Below are positions 10,817 through 22,700 of a stretch of DNA of 64,000 bases, in pieces. Source of the DNA: Paraspadella gotoi. Lineage: Eukaryota > Chaetognatha. A model generated the notes under the pieces. That model worked only from the letters and a program-made list of their open reading frames with translations, did no database searches and was not told the origin of the DNA. Where the stretch lies: NCBI GenBank assembly GCA_051294375.1, contig CM119269.1:4729046-4793045 (forward strand), given 5' to 3'. The stretch's first letter is position 1, and each line of letters begins with the position of its first letter. Made by a program: the position numbers and the translations under genes.

Positions 10817-11274
10817 CAGTGTAGGCGTGAAAAAAAAACGGTTAATTTTAAAAATTTTAATTATTGGTTAAAATGCTAAAATTTAACTGGTTAACCGTTA
10901 AAACCGTTAAAAACGGTTAATTTGCCAATCATTTTAATGATAAAAATAAGTAACAAAAAATATTTTTTTATTTTCAATAAAAATGAATTAACGTTTTTTT
11001 TTCTAATTAAAATAAATTCATAGTTTGAAATTAAAAATTATTTTTCACTTTTAATACTTACATATATAATCTAAAATAAGGGAAAAAAGTTTTGAGAAAT
11101 AGTTGACAGCCTTGCAAAGGAAAACCATAGTACTTAAAACAAATAAAAGTTTAAATTAGTAAATTTTAAAATTAACAGGTTAATTTTACCAAATTAACCG
11201 ATAGGTTAAAATCATTTTTAATCGGTGATTAACGGTTAACCGTTAATCGATTAAAACGCCTCGTCCCACCCCTG
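10817..11274 (+). mobile_element. hAT-like MITE (copy A)
   Basis: About 460 bases starting CAGTGTAGGCGT and ending ACGCCTCGTCCCACCCCTG. The ends are imperfect inverted repeats of the CAGGGGTGGG type known from hAT elements. Both subterminal regions carry clustered AACGGTTAACCGTT palindromes. No transposase. I could not find a clean 8-base target duplication, which lowers confidence in the exact ends. Confidence 0.45.
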
Positions 11275-11545
11275 TAAATAGCGTTAGAGCATCCCTGTCG
11301 GATAAAAAACAGATTCTGGTAGAAATAAATAAAAAATATTATTACAAGATTTTCTTTCGTTTGTCTTAACATTTTTTTTCTCTTTTAACTTTTTCTTTTT
11401 TTTTCCTTTTTCTTTTTTTCCTTTTTCTCTTTTCCCTCCTTTTCCTTTCCTTTTCTCCGCCAGCGGTTTTTCTTATTTCACAGTCAATTTGATGCTTCGG
11501 CGGCGGAATTTGGAAGCCAAAAAGAAGGTCGCGATCGAGAGGAGG

Positions 11546-11548
<3 letters not shown>

Positions 11549-11630
<82 letters not shown>
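11549..11630. repeat. (GA)n microsatellite
   Basis: About 80 bases of nearly pure GA, between blocks b and c of copy A. Matched by (CT)n at 17321-17400 in B and (GA)n at 26341-26415 in C. Confidence 0.95.
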
Positions 11631-11946
11631 TATGAAAAGATGAAAACGGAGAAACATATTAGAAGATTAGTAGATTAGAAATGCGAACAGATTTTCATTC
11701 AAAATAATATTGTTATGTATCTTTTCAGGAGCGGATGAACCCGTCAAAACATATGAAGAATCCTAACTGAATGCGACTGTCGCTCGCTCGTCTTTTGATA
11801 GTCTTTTTTTTTGGGGGGGGGGGGGGGGTTGGCAGAAGGAGGTTTTTCGTTGCACAAGAGAATCGTTTTAAGGTATGGAAAAAAAAGATGTTTTGTTCCT
11901 TAGAGAAAAAAACGATCCAGTTCCGTTGACGATCTGGGCGTTTAGA

Positions 11947-11947
11947 A

Positions 11948-12020
<73 letters not shown>
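11947..12020. repeat. (GA)n microsatellite at a block junction
   Basis: About 74 bases of GA joining block c to block a in copy A. In copies B and C the corresponding array joins block c to block d, so this array sits exactly on a rearranged junction. Confidence 0.95.
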
Positions 12021-12023
<3 letters not shown>

Positions 12024-12177
12024 CAATGATATTAACATTATCATTATCATTACATCTTATAGAAAACAATAGCACAACAAGGGAATAAAATTCTATTTTT
12101 ATTTTATTTATTTTTATTTTTATATCTAATTCTATTCTAAATTAAATTTCCAGTTTTATAAAGAAACATAAATTTCT

Positions 12178-12211
12178 GACATGTTTCAGCTTCATTGTAA
12201 GCTTTCATCAG
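12178..12211 (-). ncRNA. Hammerhead-like ribozyme motif (copy B)
   Basis: Reverse complement of the motif at 31530-31563, with an identical core: CTGATGA, five-pair stem II, GAAAC, AT, GTC. It lies about 25 bases from the outer end of the composite repeat, where a terminal ribozyme of a Penelope-like element would be expected. Confidence 0.6.
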
Positions 12212-15200
12212 CGCAAAAACGAATTGATTTGTAAAACAAATATTTTTAGACTCTTTTTCTCTCCCTTTTTTTTCTTTTTTTCTCTCTTCAAACTTTTTTT
12301 TCTGAAATAAAAACGAGAAACAACAATTTAATGCATTCGGTGAATTGAAAGTTAAGCGATTGTATGGTAATTGGCCAACATTTAATGTTAGATACAAAGA
12401 CTCGCGAATCGTGATATCTGAGTTCGAACTTTATATCATCACAAGGATTTATCGTTTGGATCATTTCGTCATTCGTGCTTTAGTTTATTCATTGGTTTTA
12501 GAGTTTATACTGAATTTTGTAATTCTTTTGAGTGTTTAAATAATAATTTTGATAATTCTTCGAATATTCTCGGGGCGTTTTAGGAGGAGGACGGACCGGC
12601 GGGTCCTAACAAACCGACAGCAAAATCTCGGTCGGCGAATGTAAAAATAAGCCAAAGTTTATTAAAAAAGCCTCAAAATTCGGATAATCATAATGAATTT
12701 ACTTTTTTTTTAAGATTATTTTAGCCTTATTTAATTATCCATAACTTTCGACGAGAATTAGGTCCGAATTCAATGTAAAATTGGTCCGAAGGTAATAAAA
12801 AATACGCGACGAATACAAAATGAAGTGTTTTTCTTTATTTTTTCCTGGACAGAGAAAGAAAAGACAATAATTTAATATGTTCGTGAGAAACAGAAAATTC
12901 GCTGTGGCGAGAGTTGTTTTCGGTCTCTTTTCCTTTCCAGAACTAACAGAGTCTGAGTCATGAACGAGAAGTAGAGAGAGAAAACTGAATGTTAAGCAGA
13001 AGAAGCAGATGAAGAAGGAGAAGAGAAAGAAAAGTAAATGTTAAGCAGAAGGAGACGAAGAAAAGAGAAAAAGAGCCGTGAATTGTTGTCGATTTACGAG
13101 GGGGCAGACAAAAAGCAAATAGTGTTTGTTAATGTTATTATTATTTATAATTGGAATTAGATAATTGTTAGAAAGATAATTTTTTAGAAAGAAAAGGCAA
13201 TTAAACGTAGGGCATCAACGGTGTTTCATTATAGAGTAGGGTGGAGTGATGAAAGATTGAGCAATTTAACATAATTTTTTTTGCTGCTTGTAATGTGTAT
13301 TTATGTATTTAAATATATTAGTGTATATTGTGTATTTTCGGAAAGATGCTGATAAGCTTTGATGGTAAGTTATTGAGTTCTGTGGTCTCGGTTTATTAGA
13401 AGGTGAGCGTTTCCCCTTTGAAATGTAATGGAAAGCTGCTGGAAGAAGTGTTTACTAAAGCATAATAAAAATTTTAAATTCAACTTATATAAAAAAAAAC
13501 CCTATATTTTTATGCTGAAAATTAAAATTTTATATATTAAATATAGTTTTTTTAAATTTTTATGGATAGTACTATATATAAATATAGCCTACTGCGAAAA
13601 TTGAAGAACATAAAATTATTTTTTTTTTTTACAAATTAATGTTCATTGGTGGTATGTCGTTCCTAATTGACATTTAAAATTTTCATATGTATATACCACG
13701 TTAGCTAAATCCACTGACATGAAGTAAAAATTAATGATATGTTGATCTACCACCTACAATTCTTCACCTTCTCCTCACTTTTATTATTATTATTTTCGTC
13801 TTCTACACTACCATCCATTAAGAGGATATTATCATACCATATAACACAAAATTCATTGGTTTTGAAATGCTAAAAACATTTATTAAAATGGGTTTAAAAA
13901 TGCTTAAAATGCTTCCGAACATGTTGGTATGAACTCGGTATCGCTCGAAAAAATTCTCTCTCTTCAGGCAAAACATTTTTTTATCATAAGATGATTCGGT
14001 TTCTTACCCAGACAAAGTTTTAATACCACAAATAACCCTGATTTCTGTTTCACGACTTCTTTAGTGACAACTTACTATAAAAAAATTGATATGTCAGGTT
14101 CCCAGGCGCAACATAAATAAATGTCAGTTCCTTCTTTTCCTGGAAAACTTGGAAACTGTGGAAACTTCAGAAACAACCGTGTTACTCACCTCTGCTTGAT
14201 ATGATTCTTTTTGTAATAAAAAATTAATGCAGTTGATATTTTGCTGTATGGGTTACAGTATTATATTTAAATTACTTATCTTTTAAAATTAAACTATTAG
14301 CCACTCCTAATTTTTTTACTTTTTTAGGATAAACTTGCGCCAATGTCAGCCCATACGGATATGCAATTATGCATCATCCCTTTAGCCCAGATTTTTGATG
14401 CTTTGGTTGGGTTAAGTCAATCCGCTTAAATTGCTTGCGTGAAGGCTGCAGATTGCAGAATCAATTTCTTAGAAAGTGATTGCGTTTTTGGACCAGTCAT
14501 TGTCAATAAAGGTCAATAAAGCCCAAAATATATAAAACAAATTATTTTAAGTTATTAATATACTATATCTTTTTGAATAAAATTTTTACAGAAAGAATAT
14601 CCAGCATTCTTTTATCTATCAAAAAAAAAAAAAAAAAAAAAAAAAAAAGATTACGTTTATCTCGATGCAGTAAACCTAACAATGATTTGTTTCGTGTCAG
14701 TGAATTTGGCTCACGGGTTATAATTAGTATTACGTATTACGTATGACGATTAGCTTAATTTTTTAAACTCCGTAATTCTGCAAATGGTGTTTTCGCAATG
14801 TTTCCGTTTTATAATTCTTATTTTGTCTCAATTGAAATCGAACAAAAATTTTCTTCATGACTTATCAATTTATCATGAATTAAAGAAGTTAGAAATAAAT
14901 TAGGAAGACCGAAAACTTTCTCGAGAGGACGTGTTTTTTTATTGCTGCTGTCTTTGCTTCTATGACGCGTAACTGGTCGAAATTTAAAAAAAAAAACAAC
15001 TTCAATTGGTGGTTCATTTTAAGTCGCATACTGCTTTTGACTGGAAATGAAGTTGTCAGGCGACTTTGATGACGGACCGACCGAACGATAGGCGGGCAAA
15101 AATTTATCACTTTTTAATCATTAAGAGTTTTGTAATATCAAATACATTTGTCCATCATATACTTAATCAATATTAACTATCATTTTTTTAAACTAGTGAA

Positions 15201-15516
15201 GCACAGTCTAACATTAAATTATTTAAATATTTATCAATGAATAAGCAATGAAAAAATATTCAGATAGCCCATAAAAAGTTAATGTACACAAAATTATAAT
15301 TCGTTTTTTAATATTTTGATGATAAGTGGGTTAAATAAGGGAAAAACCCTTAAAAATCATCATCATTATCATCATCATATATATGTACCACAAGTTTTAG
15401 TTTTGCTAATTTTAACTTATAAAACAAAAAAATGTGAAAAATCTTGTAATAATATTTTTTATTTATTTCTACCAGAATCTGTTTTTTATCCGACAGGGAT
15501 GCTCTAACGCTATTTA

Positions 15517-15975
15517 CAGGGGTGGGACGAGGCGTTTTAATCGATTAACGGTTAACCGTTAATCACCGATTAAAAATGATTTTAACTCTATCGGTTAATT
15601 TGGTAAAAATTAACCTGTTAATTTTAAAATTTACTAATTTAAACTTTTATTTGTTTTAAGTACTATGGTTTTCCTTTGCAAGGCTGTCACTATTTCTCAA
15701 AACTTTTTTCCCTTATTTTAGATTATATATGTAAGTATTAAAAGTGAAAAATAATTTTTAATTTCAAACTATGAATTTATTTTAATTAGAAAAAAAAACG
15801 TTAATTCATTTTTATTGAAAATAAAAAAAATATTTTTTGTTACTTATTTTTATCATTAAAATGATTGGCAAATTAACCGTTTTTAACGGTTTTAACGGTT
15901 AACCAGTTAAATTTTAGCATTTTTAACCAATAATTAAAATTTTTAAAATTAACCGTTTTTTTAACGCCTACACTG
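15517..15975 (-). mobile_element. hAT-like MITE (copy B)
   Basis: Reverse complement of 27763-28222; begins CAGGGGTGGGACGAGGCG and ends CGCCTACACTG on the plus strand, with the same AACGGTTAACCGTT clusters. Confidence 0.45.
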
Positions 15976-16377
15976 TACCAGATAGAAGAGGAATACAACA
16001 AAGAACAGTCACCACTAACAAATCGTTAACTTATAAAACGCAATACCTATCTTATGATAATTAATAGCTCTTGATAACTACGGTGAAAGCAATAAATAAC
16101 AAATCAGAAGAGATTAATAATGAATGAGCGAATAATAAATGAATTATTTAACGCTTCTTATATGGAATGATTTTTTTTGTAAACAAATTAATATTAAAAC
16201 TTTGATAATGAATCCACCAAAGTTTCTTTCTTATAAAAAGTCGTACAATTGGCATCGAAATCGAATGATAATTGGTGACCAGACACTTAATTTCATTTAT
16301 TTACCATTAAAACAGAACATGTTGATATTGGCGCTAAGTGGGCAGAAGATGACTATCCATAACTTCTATAACTCGCT

Positions 16378-16550
16378 CTAGCAGACATGGAACGGGTCCT
16401 GGGCTTGGAACCAGGCTTGAGGGTTTGCCAGGTCCCCAAGGCGGCTTACGGCGTCCTCACCTTCCCGCAGGTAGGTACCAGTTGGATTGAAACAGTACCT
16501 CGTGGTCATGACTGATGGCTTACTCATGAGCCACCGGTCACAACTGAAAG
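16378..16550 (-). mobile_element. tRNA-like SINE (copy B)
   Basis: Reverse complement of the SINE at 27187-27365, with box A TGGCTCATGAG and box B-like TTTCAATCC on the minus strand. Confidence 0.5.
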
Positions 16551-16790
16551 AGTCATGCTGTAGGTGACGTCAAAAGAGTGCAGAAATTTTGTTACTTTTG
16601 AAAACATGGCTCAATTAATTTAATAAGCCATTTTATTTTTTTCCATCGATAGCTCAAAATTGCAAAAGACTTTAATTCTTGATAAAGATAGAGTAAACAC
16701 CATCCGTTTACTTATTTCAATAGATTTAAAGTCACACTCGATTTGGTCAACAACTTTCGAAGTATGTATCATGTTACTTATAGGCGGTGT
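16551..16790 (-). other. Patch of B strongly diverged from C
   Basis: Flanked on both sides by sequence nearly identical to C, yet this 240-base stretch matches 26950-27190 only in fragments (both begin CTGAAAGAGTCATGCT and end near TATAGGCGGTG, with many substitutions and indels between). An abrupt change of this kind fits unpolished sequence better than evolution. Confidence 0.6.
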
Positions 16791-16933
16791 AAACCTTGCA
16801 ATGCCCGACTACATACATAACTTTTCGCTTTTTTTCCTTTTCTGTGACCGAACCTCGAAGCGTCATTCCTGTTACTTCAAAATATTTTGGTTCAATTTCG
16901 GCCGCGGATTTTCGATAACAGATCTCCTAACGT

Positions 16934-16934
<1 letters not shown>

Positions 16935-17007
<73 letters not shown>
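16935..17007. repeat. (CT)n microsatellite
   Basis: Between d and c of copy B; partner of the (GA)n at 26730-26802. Confidence 0.95.
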
Positions 17008-17009
<2 letters not shown>

Positions 17010-17317
17010 AAACGCCAGATCGTCAACGGAACTGGATCGTTTTTTTCTCTAAGGAACAAAACATCTTTTTTTTCCATACCTTAAAACGATTCTCTTGTGC
17101 AACGAAAAACCTCCTTCTGCCAACCCCCTCCCCCCCCCCCAAAAAAAAAGACTATCAAAAGACGAGCGAGCGACAGTCGCATTCAGTTAGGATCTTCATA
17201 TTTTTTGACGGGTTCATCCGCTCCTGAAAAGATACATAACAATATTATTTTGAATGAAAATCTGTTCGCATTTCTAATCTACTAATCTTCTAATATGTTC
17301 TCCGTTTTCATCTTTCA

Positions 17318-17320
<3 letters not shown>

Positions 17321-17400
<80 letters not shown>
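17321..17400. repeat. (CT)n microsatellite
   Basis: Between c and b of copy B; partner of the (GA)n at 26341-26415. Confidence 0.95.
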
Positions 17401-17401
<1 letters not shown>

Positions 17402-17791
17402 CCTCCTCTCGATCGCGACCTTCTTTTTGGCTTCCAAATTCCGCCGCCGAAGCATCAAATTGACTGTGAAATAAGAAAAACCGCTGGCGGAGAAAAGGAA
17501 AGGAAAAGGAGGGAAAAGAGAAAAAGGAAAAAAAGAAAAAGGAAAAAAAAAAAGAAAAAGTTAAAAGAGAAAAAAAATGTTAAGACAAACGAAATGGAAA
17601 TTTAATTTAGAATAGAATTAGATATAAAAATAAAAATAAATAAAATAAAAATAGAATTTTATTCCCTTGTTGTGCTATTGTTTTCTATAAGATGTAATGA
17701 TAATGATAATGTTAATATCATTGTAAAAGTGCTTTTAGATAAAAAAAACAAAAAAAAACAAACAAACAACAAAAAAAAAAAAAAAAAAAGA

Positions 17792-17816
17792 NNNNNNNNN
17801 NNNNNNNNNNNNNNNN
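17792..17816. other. Assembly gap, 25 N
   Basis: Exactly 25 unknown bases directly after the A-rich tail of copy B. Gaps of the same 25-base size occur at 25395, 47678, 59544 and 61269, so this is a scaffolding placeholder, not a measured length. Confidence 0.95.
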
Positions 17817-18132
17817 CAACTAGTGAATCGGGTGATCACTGATCAGGCTGGTGAAACAGGCAGTAAAGGATGCTAACAGAAAAGAGAAACAAGCAGTGAA
17901 GGGGGCGAACATACAGTGAAGGTGGAACGAAATGGTGAGACAAAAAGAATTGGTTGAAGAAAAAAGGGAGTGAAAAAGTCGGAGAATTTGAGAGGCAAAT
18001 CTCCAACCTTAATTTCACGACGTTATTCGTAGCTTTCGTCTTTGCTCCCTGATTGCTTCTCTTTCAAATCAGCTTTCGTTGCAATTTAACATCAGACCAA
18101 ACAAGTTTGCTTCGAGATTTGCAGTTTTTCTT
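17817..18132 (+). repeat. Direct repeat of 25628-25946
   Basis: About 316 bases nearly identical to 25628-25946, ending in GCAGTTTTTCTT. Here the sequence continues as AAAGGAGAGTGAGATG; at 25946 it is interrupted by the T-rich start of copy C. So this looks like the empty form of the site into which C was inserted. The first half contains units of the 33-base minisatellite seen at 25130-25760. Confidence 0.75.
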
Positions 18133-18984
18133 AAAGGAGAGTGAGATGAATGGCGAGCCGATGCAAAATATGTTTCCGACTGGGTACGTGTTTTAAAGGC
18201 TGCAAAAGGGACGACAAAATTACTCATGCGACGATCTCTTGCACTCAATAACTCGTATATGCGACTCTGGATGTAGCAGGCGGCCTGGGAGAAGTTCGGT
18301 TGGGAGGCGCGACTCGAGTTCGCCGTACGCGAAATTGAGTCGAGCGCCCTCTGCTCGAACACGCTTGTTAGCAGGACGCACGCCGCGCGGATGCCGCCCA
18401 CGCTGGGCATGGTCCTCCCTCGGGACCGACGGGGCTTGTAGAGCTATATATTGGAAAGCGCCGTTCTGTCACACGGGACTAAAACTGACATAGAGAAAAA
18501 TTATCGTGTTCTGTCGTCCGTCGTTGCCGCTCTTCTGCCTTTCTCTCAGAATGCAGGTGTGTGTGATAGTAAGCGAGTGAGTATCGTATAAATATAGGCC
18601 TATATCCGGATTAATTAAAGTTCACCAGAGATTATTGGAAGTCGTATCTTTGTTGAAATTGAGTTTTTTGTAAAAAAACCGTTATCTTTCGGTATATTAG
18701 GCGGTTTTGAGTGCGGTTTAGCCGCGGTTCTGTAGATTATATTGTAAAAGAATTGAGGATGCTCGGTATTAGATCAGTCTTAGGATAAATGTAGGATATT
18801 CAAAAGTGAAACGATTAACAGCGTATAAGGACCTTCATTTCTGCAATAGGGCACTTATACTAGTACTAATAAATGAATGTCACGTAACGATCTCATGCGA
18901 AGGGATAGCAGACGTCGTCGGTTATCGTCAACCGCTGTGAGAGCACTGTGTGCTACTCCTTACAGCTCGATCGAAGAAGGGTCA
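18133..18984 (+). other. Poor duplicate of about 33.4-33.85 kb
   Basis: Short landmarks occur in the same order in both places: TTGCACTCAA (near 18240 and 33400), GCGAAATTGAGTCG (18329 and 33602), CTCAGAATG (18547 and 33702). Sequence between them is hardly alignable by eye. I see no believable exon; open frames around 18239-18493 overlap this low-quality stretch. Confidence 0.4.
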
Positions 18985-19762
18985 TGTCTTTAGTTTTGGA
19001 CTCAGTAATTTCTCTCACTGGCTCGCCGACCACAATTTCCTTTGATACTGTATGAGTTCTGTCGCTTTAAAAAAATTCAGACGACGAAACGAAGCTGAAC
19101 CGTTAATGATGAAAGACTGGGATGTTTAAGTTTAGTTAAAGTATCTTCGCTTGTTTAGTTTGTTTGTTTATTCTTTGTTTAGTTTTTCTTTTTCGTCGAC
19201 GAAGGAAGCGGAACTGAATATGACAATGTTCTCTTCAAGACCAGAAGCGGGTTTTCTGCAAAAAGAGGGAGAATGTGTTAAAAATTTGATGATGGAAAAG
19301 TATAAATCTGTAAGATAGAACAATGAGAAGAAAAAATGAAGAAAGAGAAAATAAACTGCGTACAAAAATACAATAAAAAAGATTTGTCGAAATATTTGAA
19401 AAAAATTAACGAGAATATAAAAAAAAATTCTCGAATTTCAATAAATTTACCATACCGAGTATTATTTAAAACCGAATTTATTTCTCGAATAAACTTAAAT
19501 ATCATACATAGTAATTCACGTCTCAGAAATAGATAATTTTTCTTTGATGATAGCGTTTTTGATACGCTGGTCGCAAGGAACGGTGTTGTTCCTTCTCTTC
19601 TCGTACCTCCTGAGGAGATATCAGGTTTTGGGTCTAAATAAGACAGCAACAAAGAAGATCGCGACGACGACGACGACGACGGCGACGACAGACGGCGACA
19701 GCGTCGGCGCGCGCGGCGAAAATGACGATCACGGAGAATTCATTTCTCCTTAATTTTTTTTT
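18985..19762 (+). repeat. Direct repeat of 33852-34630
   Basis: About 780 bases nearly identical to 33852-34630, from GTCTTTAG to the T-run after CATTTCTCCTTAA, with only scattered indels. It includes the (CGA)n tract at 19660-19690. It is sandwiched between stretches that are poor or unmatched, so the pair changes from near identity to no match within a few bases at both ends. Confidence 0.75.
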
Positions 19763-22700
19763 GAACGGAGCGGGATTTCTCTCTCAGCTCTGCCTGCTAT
19801 AATTATTAATACGCCCTTAGACATCATATAACGCCTATCTACATATGAGAACGCGTCACTCAGAGAAAAAAATATAATATAATCATTTTGACATAAAAAG
19901 ATTTGACACGGAGTATTAAGTTTATATTTCGTTGAAGAGGGGCGAGAATGAAAGCAGCTGGCGAATAACAGTCGTACGTCAGGCTAGGGAGAGAGAGAGA
20001 GATGCGCGCGTACAATTCGCGCGCTTTAGAGGCACTGCTATAGCGAAGAACCGCGAGGATGAGAACCTTGTAGAGACGCAAAGGACGTGTTTGGGAGGAT
20101 TCTTCACACAGGGCGAAGCGGAAGAAGTCCCATCGAGGAGGAGCAGAAGAGCAGAGGCTAAAGTAAACAGATGAGGAGAGAGGGAAGAGAGAAGAGAGAG
20201 AGTTAGGAATGCCAGATTGGAAACAACAGGAAAAAAAAGAGACAAGGCCACAGGCAGAGCAGAGAAGCAGAGAGAGATAATATGTGATTGTCAAATGTGA
20301 AATTGAGAGTTTTTAGACGACGAGACCGCAGATCGACTTTGATCTCAGAGAAAGAGGAAGCAAGGCGTCGAAGAGACCGGAGTCTCAATTAATGTCCGTT
20401 TGCATCGACATTGATGAGTAGGTTAAATAATGAAACAAAAGCACCGGACAAGAGACGTAGAAAGGGTCGACAAAATGATACGAGAGAACTCAGCGAGAAG
20501 ACAGTCTCAGAGAGCACATTTCTGTTCAGACATACCATTGAGACGCCAAAATGTCCGTAAAAGGATTACTTCGAGCGAGAGTCGAACATATAGCGGGTTA
20601 CTACAAGAAAGTTAGACGTGCTAGCCATGAATGAGATAAAACACTTGTTGAGGTATGCGAACACGGGGCGACGAATTCACTACTAGTGTATGGCGAGCAA
20701 TGTAACACGAATGATAATCAGATAAACAGACACACTGGTTCTAATTATAAAGACCACGAATCTTAGCCCTGTTCGTGGCAAATCGCTGTGGGGCCTCATA
20801 AGTCGACTATGTGAACAACAAAGTCCTAAATAAAGTTTATCAAATAATGGTCTCGTCGGCTGGGAAAAAATTATCCAAAGACGGGGAGGGAATATATATA
20901 TATACAAATATAAGCACGAACAAGTTTTACCTATAAACACCCATTAACGAGCAAAATGTTAGACAGTTGGTTTAGTTGTGCTCCGTTCCCGCAAACCGAT
21001 GGTACGGTAATAATAACAAATTCTGGCCGGGTCAACTATGGAGGCAACAATGTGAGTAGTGAGCAAGGAGCGGGGAGAAGCTACCCTTAACTAGTCGTCA
21101 TCTCATGTAGGCAGCAAAATAAAATATATATAAAACCTCACGTTTTTGCTTCGTTTATTTCCTGTTGGTGGTATATTTAGTGGCTGATAATCCAAATGGC
21201 TAGGTATCGAGGGGTGGGAATCGTCCGGTTACGCCTTTATTTTTTGGAATAAAAAAAAATATCAGTTGGTAAGCTGAAAATCACAATAAAGGTCCAATAC
21301 GTCACCATGAGAGAGTATATAGTGCGCCTGAACTCGTGCGAAGGCTCGCCAAGGTGGATAATATGAATGTACGATAGGGAACCGCACACCGACAAATAGG
21401 CAACGTAGGAAGGGACAATATTAATATAAAACTGATAAATTATGAACGGATATTGCATGCACCTGAAAAAAGAAGTTGGTAGGGCGCTATGTTACGACAT
21501 ATAACCGCAAAACACGAAGTTAGGTAACATGTCAGATAAATGAAAGGCGAGTAGCAATCGGGGTGAATAAGAGAATTTACAAAGACGATCGAAAGTGGGC
21601 TGAGAAAGAAGTGAAAAAGCCCAAGTCACGTGCTGAGGTCGAACGCTTAAAGGTTTCACCAAAAATATAGAGCGTCTGCGGTGAACAAATGTCGTCGCAG
21701 ATATTTTGGAAGAATATTTAGTCATTTTATGGAGGAACATTGAAGAGAGATAAATACAGAGGAAACCAGCAACAAACATACAAAGATGTAAAGCAGGATA
21801 TAACATATACTTATATTACAGATTTGAAATCTCAGTCGCACGACCATTTCGCACGATTGGGAAAAAACGAAGGGCGCCGTGATAAGCATCTGCCAGACTC
21901 TTGCAGTTGTAACATGATTTAAACCATCCCAAGGGCCACATGTATCAATATGAAAGCGTATATGCAATTGTTTATTATCTCATTGTAGTATAATGTTAAA
22001 CGGAGCGGGCAAATGGAATTGTTTTAAAAAGAATAAAACAGAAAGATAAGAGAGGATAGCGTCTTATCACCTTCATTGACCTTATTGCTGGGCTCTGTTT
22101 TGTTATTTTTGCTGTTCGTAAGGTTAAATACACTATACATACATCTTTGCTCAATGAAATTTCGGTACATTCACTTGTGTTCAAGCATGGCCTATATTAT
22201 CTGCTTATAGAGAGAAAACCAAATGTTAGTAACTTTCTTTTAAATATTATTTCCCAATAACTTGGGAATTTACTGGCTGTGTTGAGACGATCCTATTTGA
22301 GCATAGACCAGCACTCCAGATCGCTATTAAGCGATGAGTACGAACTCCACAAAGAGCAATGTTTTGAGACAAAAAAATCATTAGTAACACTTGAATCGTA
22401 TCACCAATAGAAGGAGGAAGTTTTTAATAACCAACTATCGGGAGTAGAAAATATTCTAGGTTAAACAGAGGAAGGGGTTAGCAGCGTTATATGAGAAATC
22501 GTGAGGAGGCAACTCTTATATTATAAACATTACTCAAGTAATATAAAATTTTTGTATATGTATGGTTACTGTAATACCAGCCAAACTATCTCCCCATAGC
22601 GCAAATAATCAGTGAGAGCACGTAGCTTAATAACTCTTATACACGGCATAAACCGATCTGGCTTTGGAGAGATTTAAACAAAGGGGACTTCTCTGGAAAA

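Larger units (their letters stand above)
6367..12152 (+). repeat. Composite repeat copy A, blocks in permuted order
   Basis: All blocks of copy C (25947-31588) recur here in the same orientation but in reversed block order. In C the order is a, b-c, d-SINE-e, f, g; here it is g (6367-8669), f (about 8685-10069), d-SINE-e (about 10070-11352), b-c (11353-11946), a (12021-12152). The block joins fall at short T runs or in (GA)n. Sequence agreement inside blocks is very high (for example the first 140 bases of g are identical to 29276 onward). There is no reverse transcriptase or transposase frame; small open frames such as the one at 10372-10653 (minus) are not convincing. A 10-base gap lies at 7329-7338. 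Compared with B and C it lacks the segment that lies between d and the SINE, and carries an extra insert at 8826-9240. Confidence 0.8.
12153..17791 (-). repeat. Composite repeat copy B, inverted arm of C
   Basis: Reverse complement of 25947-31588, nearly base for base over about 5.6 kb, in simple reverse order: g 12153-14461, f 14462 to about 15430, e, SINE, d to 16935, (CT)n, c, (CT)n, b, a, ending in an A-rich tail (about 17745-17791) at a 25-base gap. One stretch, 16551-16790, is only loosely similar to C. No long coding frame is present; frames seen over the (CT)n tracts are low-complexity. Confidence 0.85.

Noticed and set aside
18239-18493. GC-rich plus-strand frame starting MHSITRICDSG
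   Set aside because: Lies in sequence that appears to be an unpolished duplicate of 33.4-33.85 kb; no splice signals or domain.
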